A DNA stretch of 64,000 nucleotides, from contig NZ_JAQQLA010000010.1 of the NCBI RefSeq assembly GCF_028548395.1, positions 50,813 to 114,812 of the forward strand, given 5' to 3'. The DNA comes from Vogesella indigofera (lineage in GTDB: Bacteria; Pseudomonadota; Gammaproteobacteria; Burkholderiales; Chromobacteriaceae). The translations under genes were made by a program, and so were the position numbers. The notes below the pieces were generated by a model. That model searched no databases. It was not told the DNA's origin and saw nothing but the letters and a program-made list of their open reading frames with translations. Of this stretch, positions 40,559 through 49,220 are shown piece by piece; position 1 is the first letter of the stretch; each line of letters starts with the position of its first letter.

Positions 40559-42202
40559 ATGACTGCGATCGACACTGCACTGCAGCCGGCGCACGACACC
40601 GCGCACGGCCACCACGCCAAGCCAAGCGGCATCACCCGCTGGCTGTTCGCCACCAACCACAAGGACATCGGCTCGTTGTACCTGTGGTTCGCGTTCAGCA
40701 TGTTCATTTTCGGCGGTGTGCTGGCGCTGTGCATTCGTGCCGAGCTGTTCCGCCCCGGGCTGCAGTTCTGGCAGCCGGAGCTGTTCAACCAGTTCACCAC
40801 CCTGCACGGGCTGATCATGGTGTTCGGTGCCATCATGCCGGCGTTCACCGGGCTGGCCAACTGGATGCTGCCGCTGATGATCGGCGCACCGGACATGGCG
40901 TTTGCGCGCATGAACAACTGGAGCTTCTGGCTGCTGCCGCCGGCGGCCCTGTTGCTGCTGATCTCGTTTGCGGTGCCCGGCGGGGCGGCGGCGGCCGGAT
41001 GGACGCTGTACGCGCCACTGTCGACGCAGATGGGCATGGGCATGGACCTGACCATCTTCGCCATCCACATCATGGGCGTCAGCTCGATCATGGGCTCGAT
41101 CAACATCATCGTCACCATCCTCAACCTGCGCGCGCCGGGGATGACGATGATGAGGATGCCGATGTTCGCCTGGGCCAGCCTGATTACCGCCTACCTGATC
41201 ATCGCGGTGATGCCGGTGCTGGCCGGGGTGGTGACCATGGTGCTGACCGACCGCCACTTCGGCACCCACTTCTTCAATGCCGCCGGTGGCGGCGACCCGG
41301 TGCTGTACCAGCACATCTTCTGGTTCTTCGGCCACCCGGAGGTCTACATCATGGCGTTGCCGGCCTTCGGTATCGTCAGCCACATCATCCCCACCTTCAG
41401 TCGCAAACCGCTGTTCGGCTACACCTCGATGGTGTACGCCACCAGTTCCATCGCCATCCTCAGCTTCATGGTGTGGGCGCACCACATGTTCACCACCGGC
41501 ATGCCGGCCACCGCGCAGCTGTTCTTCATGTACGCGACGATGCTGATCGCGGTGCCGACCGGGGTGAAGGTGTTCAACTGGATCGGCACCATGTGGCAGG
41601 GCAGCATGAGCTTCGAGACGCCGATGCTGTTCGCCATCGGCTTCATCTGCCTGTTTACCGTCGGCGGCCTGTCCGGGGTGACGCTGAGCATCGCCGCCAT
41701 CGACATCCAGCTGCAGGACACCTACTACGTGGTGGCGCACTTCCACTACGTGCTGGTGGCCGGCGCGCTGTTCAGCCTGTTCGCTGCGGTGTACTACTGG
41801 TTTCCGAAGATGACGGGGCGCATGTATTCGGAGTTCTGGGGCAAGTTCCACTTCTGGTGGTCGCTGCTGTGGTTCAACGTCACCTTCTTCCCGATGCACT
41901 TCCTCGGCCTCGCCGGCATGCCGCGCCGCATTCCCGACTACAACATGCAGTTCACCGATTTCAACACCATGGCCAGCGTCGGCGCCTTCTGCTTCGGGCT
42001 GGGGCAGCTGATCTTCTTCGCCAACATGCTGCACAGCCTGCGTCACGGCCGGCCGGCCGCGGCCAAGCCGTGGGAAGGTGCCGACACCCTGGAGTGGCAG
42101 ATCGCCACCCCGGCGCCGTATCACAGCTTTGTCGAGGCGCCGGATCTGGAAGTCGGCGAAAACGGCCGCATCGACGCCATGCACGGCGGAAAGCACCACT
42201 GA
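40559..42202 (+). CDS. coxA: Cytochrome c oxidase subunit I
   Basis: This 547-residue, twelve-helix subunit holds heme a and the heme a3-CuB site where O2 is reduced, and pumps protons. It carries WFFGHPEVYI with the cross-linked His-Tyr pair, HHMFTTG for CuB, and VVAHFHYVLVAGA for the hemes. The length is standard for aa3/caa3 enzymes. It starts 12 bases after coxB. Confidence 0.96.
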   Translation: MTAIDTALQPAHDTAHGHHAKPSGITRWLFATNHKDIGSLYLWFAFSMFIFGGVLALCIRAELFRPGLQFWQPELFNQFTTLHGLIMVFGAIMPAFTGLANWMLPLMIGAPDMAFARMNNWSFWLLPPAALLLLISFAVPGGAAAAGWTLYAPLSTQMGMGMDLTIFAIHIMGVSSIMGSINIIVTILNLRAPGMTMMRMPMFAWASLITAYLIIAVMPVLAGVVTMVLTDRHFGTHFFNAAGGGDPVLYQHIFWFFGHPEVYIMALPAFGIVSHIIPTFSRKPLFGYTSMVYATSSIAILSFMVWAHHMFTTGMPATAQLFFMYATMLIAVPTGVKVFNWIGTMWQGSMSFETPMLFAIGFICLFTVGGLSGVTLSIAAIDIQLQDTYYVVAHFHYVLVAGALFSLFAAVYYWFPKMTGRMYSEFWGKFHFWWSLLWFNVTFFPMHFLGLAGMPRRIPDYNMQFTDFNTMASVGAFCFGLGQLIFFANMLHSLRHGRPAAAKPWEGADTLEWQIATPAPYHSFVEAPDLEVGENGRIDAMHGGKHH

Positions 42203-42203
42203 C

Positions 42204-42746
42204 ATGGACAAGCCGCCCGCCACCCTGCACGACAACCGCCTGCTGCTGCTGAAGCTGCTGCTGCTGGCGTGCGTGATGTTCGTGTTCGCCTGGGGGCTGA
42301 TCCCGGTCTACGACGCGCTGTGCCGCTTGACCGGGCTGGGTAGCCTGCAGCGGCCGGATGAGGTCGGCAGCCAAAGGTTGGCCGCAACGCCGCTGGCGCC
42401 GGTGCTGCTGACCTTCGATGCCACGGTGCAGCCGGGGCTGCCGTGGCAGGTGCGGCCGCTGACGCGCACGCTGCGCGCGGTGCCGGGCGAGTTCGTGCGC
42501 GTCGATTACGAGATCACCAATGCCAGCAACCGCCAAGTCATCGGCCAGGCGATCCCGCGCTACCTGCCGGCGGCGGCGGCGGAGTACGTGAAGAAGCTGG
42601 ACTGCTTCTGCTTTGCGCAGCAGGCGTTTGCACCGGGCGAGACCCGGCGCTTTCCTGTGGTGTTCGTGGTCGACAAGAACGTGCCGGCCGGCCTCGACAG
42701 CATCACGCTGGCCTACACCGTATTCGATGTGCCGGGGCGATCATGA
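42204..42746 (+). CDS. ctaG: Cytochrome c oxidase assembly protein CtaG/Cox11
   Basis: CtaG delivers copper to the CuB centre of subunit I. The 180-residue protein has one N-terminal transmembrane helix (about residues 15-37) and a periplasmic Ig-like domain with the copper-binding CFCF motif. I chose the ATG at 42204, one base after the coxA stop; an earlier in-frame start lies inside coxA. The short linker after the helix (QRLAAT) is encoded by a copy of the 10-mer repeat. Confidence 0.94.
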   Translation: MDKPPATLHDNRLLLLKLLLLACVMFVFAWGLIPVYDALCRLTGLGSLQRPDEVGSQRLAATPLAPVLLTFDATVQPGLPWQVRPLTRTLRAVPGEFVRVDYEITNASNRQVIGQAIPRYLPAAAAEYVKKLDCFCFAQQAFAPGETRRFPVVFVVDKNVPAGLDSITLAYTVFDVPGRS

Positions 42747-42922
42747 GACCGCTGCGCGCCCTGGCCGCGGTGCTGGCCGCCTTCTTCGGCGTGCGGCGCG
42801 GCCGTGCGGCCAACGTTGACCGCCAGTTGCGCTTCGCCGACCTCATCGCGGCGGCGATCATTCTGGTGGCGCTGTTTGTCGGCGGCCTGCTGTTGCTGGT
42901 CAGCTGGCTGACGGCGCCCTGA
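42743..42922 (+). CDS. DUF2970 small membrane protein
   Basis: This 59-residue protein has a basic N-terminal segment (AAFFGVRRGR) and one or two hydrophobic helices. Small DUF2970 proteins occupy exactly this place, between ctaG and coxC, in betaproteobacterial oxidase operons, but their role is unknown. Its ATG overlaps the ctaG stop (ATGA). A copy of the 10-mer repeat encodes its AAN at 42805. Confidence 0.8.
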   Translation: MRPLRALAAVLAAFFGVRRGRAANVDRQLRFADLIAAAIILVALFVGGLLLLVSWLTAP

Positions 42923-42937
42923 GCGGACGGAGGAATC

Positions 42938-43792
42938 ATGCATAACGACACGTCGCACCACTATTTCGTGCCCGATCCGTCACGCTGGCCGATCATCGGC
43001 GCGGTGGCGCTGTTTGCGCTGGGGCTGGGCGCCGCCTTCACCGTCAACGGCATCGCTGCCGGCAAGTTCGGCCTGCTGCTGGGAGTGCTGATCCTGCTGT
43101 GGATGCTGTTCGGCTGGTTTGGCGACGTGATCCGCGAAAGCCTGTCCGGCCGCTACCAGCGGCGCGAGGATGCCTCGTTCCGCTGGGGCATGAGCTGGTT
43201 CATCTTTTCCGAGGTGATGTTCTTCGCCGCCTTCTTCGGCGCGCTGTTCTACGTGCGGACCATCTCGGTGCCGGAGCTGGGCAACGAGCAGCACCAGCTG
43301 CTGTATCCCGGCTTTGCCGCCAGCTGGCCGCTGGCCACCGGCCCCGGCATCAGTGCCACCTACCAGGCGATGGGGCCGTGGGGGTTGCCGGCGGTCAATA
43401 CCCTGATCCTGCTGTCGTCCGGCGCCACGCTGACCTGGGCGCACTGGGGGCTGCTGTCCGGCCTGCGGTGGCGGCTGGTGTTCGGTCTCGGGCTGACGGT
43501 GGTGCTGGGCGCACTGTTTCTCGGGCTGCAGATCTACGAGTACGCGCACGCGATGAACGAGCTAGGCCTGTCGCTGGCCTCCGGCGCCTACGGCATGACC
43601 TTCTTCATGCTCACCGGCTTTCACGGCCTGCACGTGCTGCTGGGCGCCATCATGCTGGCGGTGGTGTGGCTACGAGTGCTGCGCGGCCATTTCAATGCCG
43701 AGCACCACTTCGCCTTCGAGGCGGCGGCGTGGTACTGGCACTTTGTCGACGTGGTGTGGCTGATCCTGTTCGTGTTCGTGTACTGGCTGTAG
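42938..43792 (+). CDS. coxC: Cytochrome c oxidase subunit III
   Basis: The 284-residue protein has seven membrane helices and the subunit III motifs WGMSWFIFSEVMFF, GFHGLHVLLGA and WYWHFVDVVWL at the end. It stabilises the catalytic core and sustains proton uptake. GGAGG precedes the ATG at good spacing. It ends the plus-strand coxB-coxA-ctaG-DUF2970-coxC run and is convergent with the small gene at 43813. Confidence 0.95.
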   Translation: MHNDTSHHYFVPDPSRWPIIGAVALFALGLGAAFTVNGIAAGKFGLLLGVLILLWMLFGWFGDVIRESLSGRYQRREDASFRWGMSWFIFSEVMFFAAFFGALFYVRTISVPELGNEQHQLLYPGFAASWPLATGPGISATYQAMGPWGLPAVNTLILLSSGATLTWAHWGLLSGLRWRLVFGLGLTVVLGALFLGLQIYEYAHAMNELGLSLASGAYGMTFFMLTGFHGLHVLLGAIMLAVVWLRVLRGHFNAEHHFAFEAAAWYWHFVDVVWLILFVFVYWL

Positions 43793-43812
43793 CGGCGCAA
43801 GGCGGAAGCGCG

Positions 43813-44007
43813 TCAGCGCCCGTGGGGCAGCCACCAGCCGAGCATGCCGCCGGCCATCAGCAGCAGGAACAGCCCCAGCGACAGTGCCACGCGCAGGGTC
43901 AGCGCCTTGACGGTCTGGCGCGGTGCGTCGCCGCGGCTGACGCTGCGCAGGGCAAAGGCCAGGGTCAGCATGATCAGCAACAGCAGGGTGATGGCGGCAA
44001 TCTTCAT
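43813..44007 (-). CDS. Twin-transmembrane small protein (DUF2909 type)
   Basis: This 64-residue protein has two transmembrane helices (MKIAAITLLLLIMLTLAF and a second at about residues 38-58) joined by a basic loop, as in DUF2909 proteins found with cytochrome oxidase genes in betaproteobacteria. Function is unknown. GGAGAA lies upstream of its ATG at 44007. That ATG overlaps, on the opposite strand, the probable start of the SURF1 gene. Longer frames reading into it are shadows. Confidence 0.75.
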   Translation of the reverse strand: MKIAAITLLLLIMLTLAFALRSVSRGDAPRQTVKALTLRVALSLGLFLLLMAGGMLGWWLPHGR

Positions 44008-44749
44008 GACATGTTCTCCGGTGGGTGTAATCCAGTCTAGCAGCCGTGCCGGCTTTCGCCGCCAGCGTGGCCGGTTGCGACTGGCGTGGCTGTTGTGGTT
44101 GCTGGCGCTGCTGCCTTTCCTGCTGGCGTTGTGGCAGTGGCAGCGCGGCCAGCAGCGGCAAGCGCAGCTGGCCCACCATGAATTCAACCTGCGGCAGGCG
44201 CCGCAGCCGTTGGCCGCACTGGCCGCCAGCACGGCGCCGGCCGGCCAGCGTGCCTGGCTGCAGGTACGCGGCAGCGAGCCGGAGATCCGGGTGGCCAATG
44301 CCCTGCTCGGCGGCGCCAGCGGCATCCGCATCTGGCAGCCGGTGCAGCTGCCCGACGGCAGCTGGGTGGTGGTCGATCGGGGCTGGCTGCGCGGGCCGGC
44401 GGCCTATGTGCGCATCCCGCTGCCGCCGTTGCGGCTGCAGGGCTACTGGTTGCCGCGACCGCAGCCCTATCTGCTGTCCGGCGCGCGGGTGGCGGATAGT
44501 GGCGAGGTCGATGCGCTGGACTGGGCGGCACTGGCGCGGCGCCTGCCGGGGCGGCTGCATGACGGCCTGCTGGTGCTGGATGTGACCCTGCCGCCGCTAG
44601 CACCGTGGCCGGTGCGGCCGCCGTTCGATCCGCAGCGCCACTATGCCTATGCCTTGCAATGGCTGCTGCTTGGGCTATGCCTGACTACAGGAGCATGGAT
44701 TGTGCAGAGGAGGGGTCGGGATGAGCGCTCGGGATCGCGGACGGATTAA
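44006..44749 (+). CDS. SURF1-family oxidase assembly protein
   Basis: SURF1 proteins aid insertion of heme a into subunit I. The 247-residue product has a helix near each end (about residues 24-42 and 215-235). It shows WQWQRGQQRQAQLA, VVDRGWLRGP and the C-terminal YALQWLLLG typical of the family. The start is uncertain: ATG 44006 or GTG 44021, neither with a clear Shine-Dalgarno. It overlaps the next gene and leads the set 44006-47677. Confidence 0.88.
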   Translation: MTCSPVGVIQSSSRAGFRRQRGRLRLAWLLWLLALLPFLLALWQWQRGQQRQAQLAHHEFNLRQAPQPLAALAASTAPAGQRAWLQVRGSEPEIRVANALLGGASGIRIWQPVQLPDGSWVVVDRGWLRGPAAYVRIPLPPLRLQGYWLPRPQPYLLSGARVADSGEVDALDWAALARRLPGRLHDGLLVLDVTLPPLAPWPVRPPFDPQRHYAYALQWLLLGLCLTTGAWIVQRRGRDERSGSRTD

Positions 44750-45164
44750 GTTGCTGCTGATTGTGCTGCTGTGCGCGCTGCCGGTGCTGGCGTCGTGGCT
44801 GTCCTACCGCTGGCTGCCGCCGGCCGGCGGCAAGAGCTACGGCCAGCTGCTGGCGACACCGCTGCCGCAGGCGCGGCAGCCAGGTTGGCCGCAAGGGCGC
44901 TGGGTGCTGCTCGACGCCGCCGCGGCCTGTGGCCCGGCCTGCGAGCAGCGCCGCTTTGCGATGCGCCAGATCCACACCGCGCAGGGCGAGGCCGCCACGC
45001 GGCTGGTGCGGCGCCAGCAAGCCGATGCCGGGCTGCGCCAGGACGGCTTCTATCTGGTGGACCCGCACGGCAACGGCGTGCTGTTCTACCCGGATGGCGC
45101 CGCACCGGCGACGGTGATCAAGGAAATCCGCAGTGTGCTGAAAAACAATAACAGCCTCGGCTGA
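44721..45164 (+). CDS. Oxidase-cluster membrane-anchored protein with a CxxxC motif
   Basis: The 147-residue protein has one N-terminal transmembrane helix (about residues 11-28) and a periplasmic part. WVLLDAAAACGPACEQR carries a CGPAC pair, and the end (GFYLVDPHGNGVLFYPDG) looks like the last strands of a thioredoxin or Sco fold. Such proteins sit between SURF1 and ctaA in betaproteobacteria. A role in copper or thiol chemistry is only inferred. GAGGAGG precedes the ATG at 44721. A copy of the 10-mer repeat lies at 44884. Confidence 0.8.
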   Translation: MSARDRGRIKLLLIVLLCALPVLASWLSYRWLPPAGGKSYGQLLATPLPQARQPGWPQGRWVLLDAAAACGPACEQRRFAMRQIHTAQGEAATRLVRRQQADAGLRQDGFYLVDPHGNGVLFYPDGAAPATVIKEIRSVLKNNNSLG

Positions 45165-45214
45165 GTGGCCGCGGCAACGGCTGTCCGTGCTGGCGCGGGC
45201 AGGGAAGGGGCAGG

Positions 45215-46186
45215 ATGAGACACGTGCTGTGGCTGGCCTTGTTGCTGGTGTGCATCGTGGTGCCGCTGGGGGCGTACGTGCGGCTGTCGGATGCCGGGCT
45301 TGGCTGTCCGGACTGGCCGGGCTGCTATGGCCGGCTGTCGCCGCTGCACGCGGCGCCGCTGATCCAGGAACAGCATGCGGCCAACCCTGACGGCCCGGTG
45401 AGCATGGCCAAGGCGTGGAAGGAAATGAGCCATCGCTATCTCGCCGCCAGTCTCGGTCTGCTGCTGCTGGCGCTGAACGTGCTGGCCTGGCGCCAGCGCC
45501 GGCTGCGAGGCTGGGCGGCGCTGCTGCTGTTGCTGGTGTGCGTACAGGGCGCGCTGGGAATGTGGACCGTTACCCTGTTGCTGAAACCAGCCATCGTCAG
45601 CGCCCACCTGCTGGGCGGCATGACGCTGGCGGCGCTGCTGGCCGCCTGCTGCTGGTGGCAGCGGCGCCTGCCGCAGCGCCATGCGGTGGGGGCGGTCAGC
45701 TTCGCGCTGGCGCTGTTGCTGCCCTTGCTGCTGCTGCTGCAGATCGCGCTCGGTGGCTGGGTATCGAGCAATTACGCGGCGCTGGCCTGTCAGGGCTTTC
45801 CGGCCTGCAACGGCGAGTGGTGGCCGGCGGGGCAGTGGCACGGCGCCTTTCATCTGCTGCGCGAGCTGGGCGAAGGCCCGGACGGCGCGCCGCTGCTGAC
45901 TAGTCATCTGCTGACCATACACTGGGTGCACCGGCTGGGCGCCGCGCTGGTGTCGCTATTGTTGCTGTGGCTGGCGCTGCGGCTGTGGCGCCAGCCGCCG
46001 CTGCGGCCGCTGCTGTGCCTGCTGCTGGGTTGCTGGCTACTGCAGCTGTCGCTCGGTATCGGCAATGTGCTGTTGCAGCTGCCGCTGTCGCTGGCGGTGG
46101 CGCACAACGCCGGTGCCATGCTGCTGCTGATCGTCGCCACGCTGCTCTTGCTGTCGCTGAACCCCGCCCCGAGGAGAACACGATGA
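45215..46186 (+). CDS. ctaA: Heme A synthase (COX15/CtaA)
   Basis: CtaA oxidises heme O to heme A. The 323-residue protein has about eight helices. It opens with VVPLGAYVRLSDAGLGCPDWPGCYG, the typical first loop, and carries heme-ligand histidines in MSHRYLA, SAHLLGG, IHWVHRLGA and AHNAGA. AAGGGGCAGG precedes the ATG. It overlaps ctaB by ATGA. Confidence 0.94.
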   Translation: MRHVLWLALLLVCIVVPLGAYVRLSDAGLGCPDWPGCYGRLSPLHAAPLIQEQHAANPDGPVSMAKAWKEMSHRYLAASLGLLLLALNVLAWRQRRLRGWAALLLLLVCVQGALGMWTVTLLLKPAIVSAHLLGGMTLAALLAACCWWQRRLPQRHAVGAVSFALALLLPLLLLLQIALGGWVSSNYAALACQGFPACNGEWWPAGQWHGAFHLLRELGEGPDGAPLLTSHLLTIHWVHRLGAALVSLLLLWLALRLWRQPPLRPLLCLLLGCWLLQLSLGIGNVLLQLPLSLAVAHNAGAMLLLIVATLLLLSLNPAPRRTR

Positions 46187-47085
46187 ATGCCCTGACCGCC
46201 CCTTCCCTGCGTCGTCATGCCGGTGCCCTGTGGCAGCTGGCGAAACCGAAAGTGGTGGCGCTGATCGTGTTCTGCGCCGTGATCGGCATGGTGCTGGCGG
46301 TGCCGGGCTGGCCCGACCCCGGCCGCATGCTGGCCGCCACGCTCGGCATCGCGCTGGTGGCCGGTGCCGCGGCGATGATCAACTGCCTGGTGGAGCGCAC
46401 CATCGACGCGCGCATGCGCCGTACCGCGCGCCGCGCCACCGCCAGCGGCGAGTTGGGGGCGGCCGAGACGCTATTGGTGGCGCTGACCGCACTGGGGCTG
46501 GGCATGGCGCTGCTGATCGCGCTGGTCAACGCGCTGACCGCGTGGCTGACCCTGGCCACCTTTGCCGGTTACGCCATCGTCTACACCCTGCTGCTGAAAC
46601 CGAACACGCCGCAGAACATCGTGATCGGCGGCGCCAGCGGCGCGATGCCGCCCATCCTCGGCTGGGCGGCGATGACCGGCGAGGTCAGCGCCATGGCGAT
46701 GGTGCTGTTCCTGATCATCTACACCTGGACGCCGCCGCACTTCTGGGCGCTGGCGCTGTACCGCCGCGACGACTACGCCCGCGCCGGCCTGCCGATGCTG
46801 CCGCTGACCCACGGCCAGTCGTTCACCACGCTGTCCATCCTGCTCTACACCGTGCTGCTGGCGGCGGTGACCCTGCTGCCGCTGGCGTTGCAGGCGGCGG
46901 GGGCGGTGTACCTGCTGGCGATCCTGCTGCTCAACGCGCGCTTTGTGCAGCTTGCCGCCCGCCTGCACCGTCATTATGCTGACGACTCCGCGCGGCGCTG
47001 CTTCCGCTGGTCGATCCAGTTCCTGACCTGGCTGTTCGCCGCACTGCTGCTAGACCGCGTCTTTTTCCTGCCCCTGAGTGGATGA
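46183..47085 (+). CDS. ctaB: Protoheme IX farnesyltransferase (heme O synthase)
   Basis: CtaB (CyoE/COX10) adds a farnesyl group to heme B. The 300-residue UbiA-type prenyltransferase has the first Asp-rich region as NCLVERTIDARMRRT, the GGASGAMPPILGW motif, and YTWTPPHFWALALYRRDDY. The ATG at 46183 follows GAGGAGA and overlaps the ctaA stop. Products of ctaB and ctaA supply heme A to coxA upstream. Confidence 0.95.
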   Translation: MNALTAPSLRRHAGALWQLAKPKVVALIVFCAVIGMVLAVPGWPDPGRMLAATLGIALVAGAAAMINCLVERTIDARMRRTARRATASGELGAAETLLVALTALGLGMALLIALVNALTAWLTLATFAGYAIVYTLLLKPNTPQNIVIGGASGAMPPILGWAAMTGEVSAMAMVLFLIIYTWTPPHFWALALYRRDDYARAGLPMLPLTHGQSFTTLSILLYTVLLAAVTLLPLALQAAGAVYLLAILLLNARFVQLAARLHRHYADDSARRCFRWSIQFLTWLFAALLLDRVFFLPLSG

Positions 47086-47089
47086 CCTC

Positions 47090-47677
47090 ATGCCCTTGCT
47101 TGTACGTTTGCTGCTGCTTGTTGCCCTGATGACCGGATTGGCCGCCTGTGATGGCGCACCGCCGCCGCCGGCGTTCAAGGGCACCGACATCAGCGGTGCC
47201 AGCTTTGGCCAGCCGTTCACCCTCACCGGCCACGATGGCAAGCGCCACTCGCTGGACGAGTTCAAGGGCAAGGTGGTGGCGCTGTTCTTCGGCTATACCC
47301 ACTGCCCGGACGTGTGTCCGACCACCATGCTGGAGTTCGCCCAGGCGGCCAAGCAGCTGGGCGCCGATGGTGACCGGCTGCAGGTGCTGTTCGTCAGCGT
47401 CGACCCGCAGCGCGACACGCCGCCGGTGCTGGCCGGCTACATCCCGCATTTCGACCCGCGCTTTCTCGGCCTGACCGGCAGCGAGGCGGAAGTCGCCGCC
47501 GTGGCCAGCAACTTCAAGATCGTCGCCCAGCGCCAGCCGGCGGCGGGCGGCGGCTACAGCGTGGATCACAGCGCCGGCAGCTATCTGTTCGATCGGGACG
47601 GCAAGTTGCGGGTGTATTTGCCCTACGCCACGCCGGCCAGCGATATCGCCCATGATGTAAAGGCCTTATTGGGTTAA
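47090..47677 (+). CDS. sco: Sco1/SenC copper chaperone, lipoprotein
   Basis: Sco proteins load or reduce the CuA centre of subunit II. The 195-residue product has a lipoprotein signal with lipobox LAAC (Cys20). A thioredoxin-like domain carries the copper motif THCPDVCPT and the later His ligand in VDHSAGSYLFD. I chose the ATG at 47090, four bases after the ctaB stop, because the in-frame GTG at 47078 would overlap ctaB without gain. It is last in the oxidase cluster. Confidence 0.93.
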   Translation: MPLLVRLLLLVALMTGLAACDGAPPPPAFKGTDISGASFGQPFTLTGHDGKRHSLDEFKGKVVALFFGYTHCPDVCPTTMLEFAQAAKQLGADGDRLQVLFVSVDPQRDTPPVLAGYIPHFDPRFLGLTGSEAEVAAVASNFKIVAQRQPAAGGGYSVDHSAGSYLFDRDGKLRVYLPYATPASDIAHDVKALLG

Positions 47678-47729
47678 ACTCCGTAGTGACCGTTGTATCC
47701 TTTACTACCGCATTCCGGACGTCGTAACC

Positions 47730-48494
47730 GTGACCGATGACCTCACGCCAGGTGCCGCCAGTGGCAGCACCCCGCCAAGCATAGACCTGAGCAAATACAC
47801 GCTGACCAGTGCGGCTGAAGTGGTGCATCACCTGCGCGGCATCGTGCAGCAGGGGCAGATGGTGACGGTATTTTCCAACAAGGGAAAATCCTTCATCCTG
47901 ACCCGCATCCTGGAACTGGACAACGTCGCCCGCACCATGGTGCTGGACTGGGGCGCCAACGAGCACGCCAACAAGCTGTTCCTGGAGAGCGAGCGCAATA
48001 TCTACGTCTGTTCGCCGGCGGGGGTCAAAACCCAGTTCACCACCGGCCAGCCGCGCCGCATCCGCTACCAGGGCGGCGACGCCTTCGAGGTAGACCTGCC
48101 GGAGCAGGTGATCAAGCTGCAGCGTCGCGAGTTCTTCCGCATTCCGACCCCGATCGCCAACCCGGTGCTGTGCCAGTTCCTGGACCATCCCGCCGGCGAG
48201 CTGGCGCTGCCGCTGGCCGACATCAGCCTCGGCGGTGCCGCGCTGGTGCTGTCGACGGCACAGGCGGCCAAGTTCCATATCGGTGACCACTACCAGGTGT
48301 CGATCGAGCTGAAGCCGTTCGGCGTGCTGCAGGTGCTGCTGGAAATCCGTCACCTGATTCCGGTTCAGCATAAAAACGGCCAGGAAAGCATCCGTGCCGG
48401 ATGCTGCTTCGCCAATATGAACACCCCGCGCGAAACCATGGTGCAACGTTATGTGGCCAACCTTGAGCGCGAGCGCCGAGCTCTGGTACGCTGA
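47730..48494 (+). CDS. ycgR: YcgR-like PilZ protein (flagellar brake)
   Basis: The 254-residue protein has an N-terminal YcgR domain (about residues 20-125) and a C-terminal PilZ domain. The c-di-GMP-binding residues are complete: QRREFFR (131-137, RxxxR) and DISLGG (164-169). YcgR proteins bind the flagellar motor and slow it when c-di-GMP is high. The GTG at 47730 gives the expected N-terminus. It lies between the oxidase and histidine genes with no obvious functional link to either. Confidence 0.92.
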   Translation: MTDDLTPGAASGSTPPSIDLSKYTLTSAAEVVHHLRGIVQQGQMVTVFSNKGKSFILTRILELDNVARTMVLDWGANEHANKLFLESERNIYVCSPAGVKTQFTTGQPRRIRYQGGDAFEVDLPEQVIKLQRREFFRIPTPIANPVLCQFLDHPAGELALPLADISLGGAALVLSTAQAAKFHIGDHYQVSIELKPFGVLQVLLEIRHLIPVQHKNGQESIRAGCCFANMNTPRETMVQRYVANLERERRALVR

Positions 48495-48521
48495 TCCCCA
48501 TTATTGCAACGCATCAATATC

Positions 48522-49163
48522 ATGACCCTGACCATTGCCCTCTCGAAGGGCCGCATTTTTGAAGAAACCCTGCCGCTGCTGGCCGCTGCCGGCATCGAAC
48601 CTGCCGAAGCCCCGGAATCGTCGCGCAAGCTGATCATCGGCACCAACCGTCCCGACGTGCAGCTGGTGATCGTGCGCGCGTCCGACGTGCCGACCTACGT
48701 GCAGTACGGCGCCGCCGATCTCGGCATCGCCGGTCGCGACGTGCTGATCGAGCATGGTGGCGCCGGCCTGTACCAGCCGCTGGACCTCAACATCGCCAAG
48801 TGCAAGATGATGGTGGCGGTGGAAAACGGCTTCGACTACGACGCCGCGGTCAAGCACGGCGCGCGCCTGAAGATCGCCACCAAGTACCCGCAGATCGCAC
48901 GCGAGCATTTCGCCGCCAAGGGCGTGCACGTCGACATCATCAAGCTGTACGGCTCGATGGAGCTGGCGCCGCTGGTCGGCCTCGCCGACGCCATCGTCGA
49001 TCTGGTGTCCACCGGCAGCACGCTGAAAGCCAACAACCTGCTGGCGGTGGAACACATCATCGACATCAGCTCGCGACTGGTGGTGAACCAGGCCGCGCTC
49101 AAACTCAAGTACGACACCATCCAGCCGGTGCTGGACGCCTTTGCCGGCGCGGTGTCGCAGTAA
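48522..49163 (+). CDS. hisG: ATP phosphoribosyltransferase, short form
   Basis: HisG starts histidine synthesis by joining ATP and PRPP. The 213-residue length marks the short form, which lacks the C-terminal regulatory domain and needs HisZ for activity and feedback inhibition. [11 protein letters not shown] opens the protein and [14 protein letters not shown] binds PRPP. The ATG at 48522 is preferred to an in-frame TTG at 48504. No hisZ is visible in the window. Confidence 0.95.
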   Translation: MTLTIALSKGRIFEETLPLLAAAGIEPAEAPESSRKLIIGTNRPDVQLVIVRASDVPTYVQYGAADLGIAGRDVLIEHGGAGLYQPLDLNIAKCKMMVAVENGFDYDAAVKHGARLKIATKYPQIAREHFAAKGVHVDIIKLYGSMELAPLVGLADAIVDLVSTGSTLKANNLLAVEHIIDISSRLVVNQAALKLKYDTIQPVLDAFAGAVSQ

Positions 49164-49174
49164 GCCTATGCCTA

Positions 49175-49202
49175 TTGCGGCCAACCTTGAGGTTGGCCGC
49201 AA
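49175..49202. repeat. Inverted pair of the 10-mer repeat between hisG and hisD
   Basis: TGCGGCCAAC (49176) and GTTGGCCGCA (49192) with flanking bases form an 11- to 12-base stem with a short loop in the 57-base gap. Confidence 0.85.
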
Positions 49203-49220
49203 GCCTATGGAGCCGTAACC

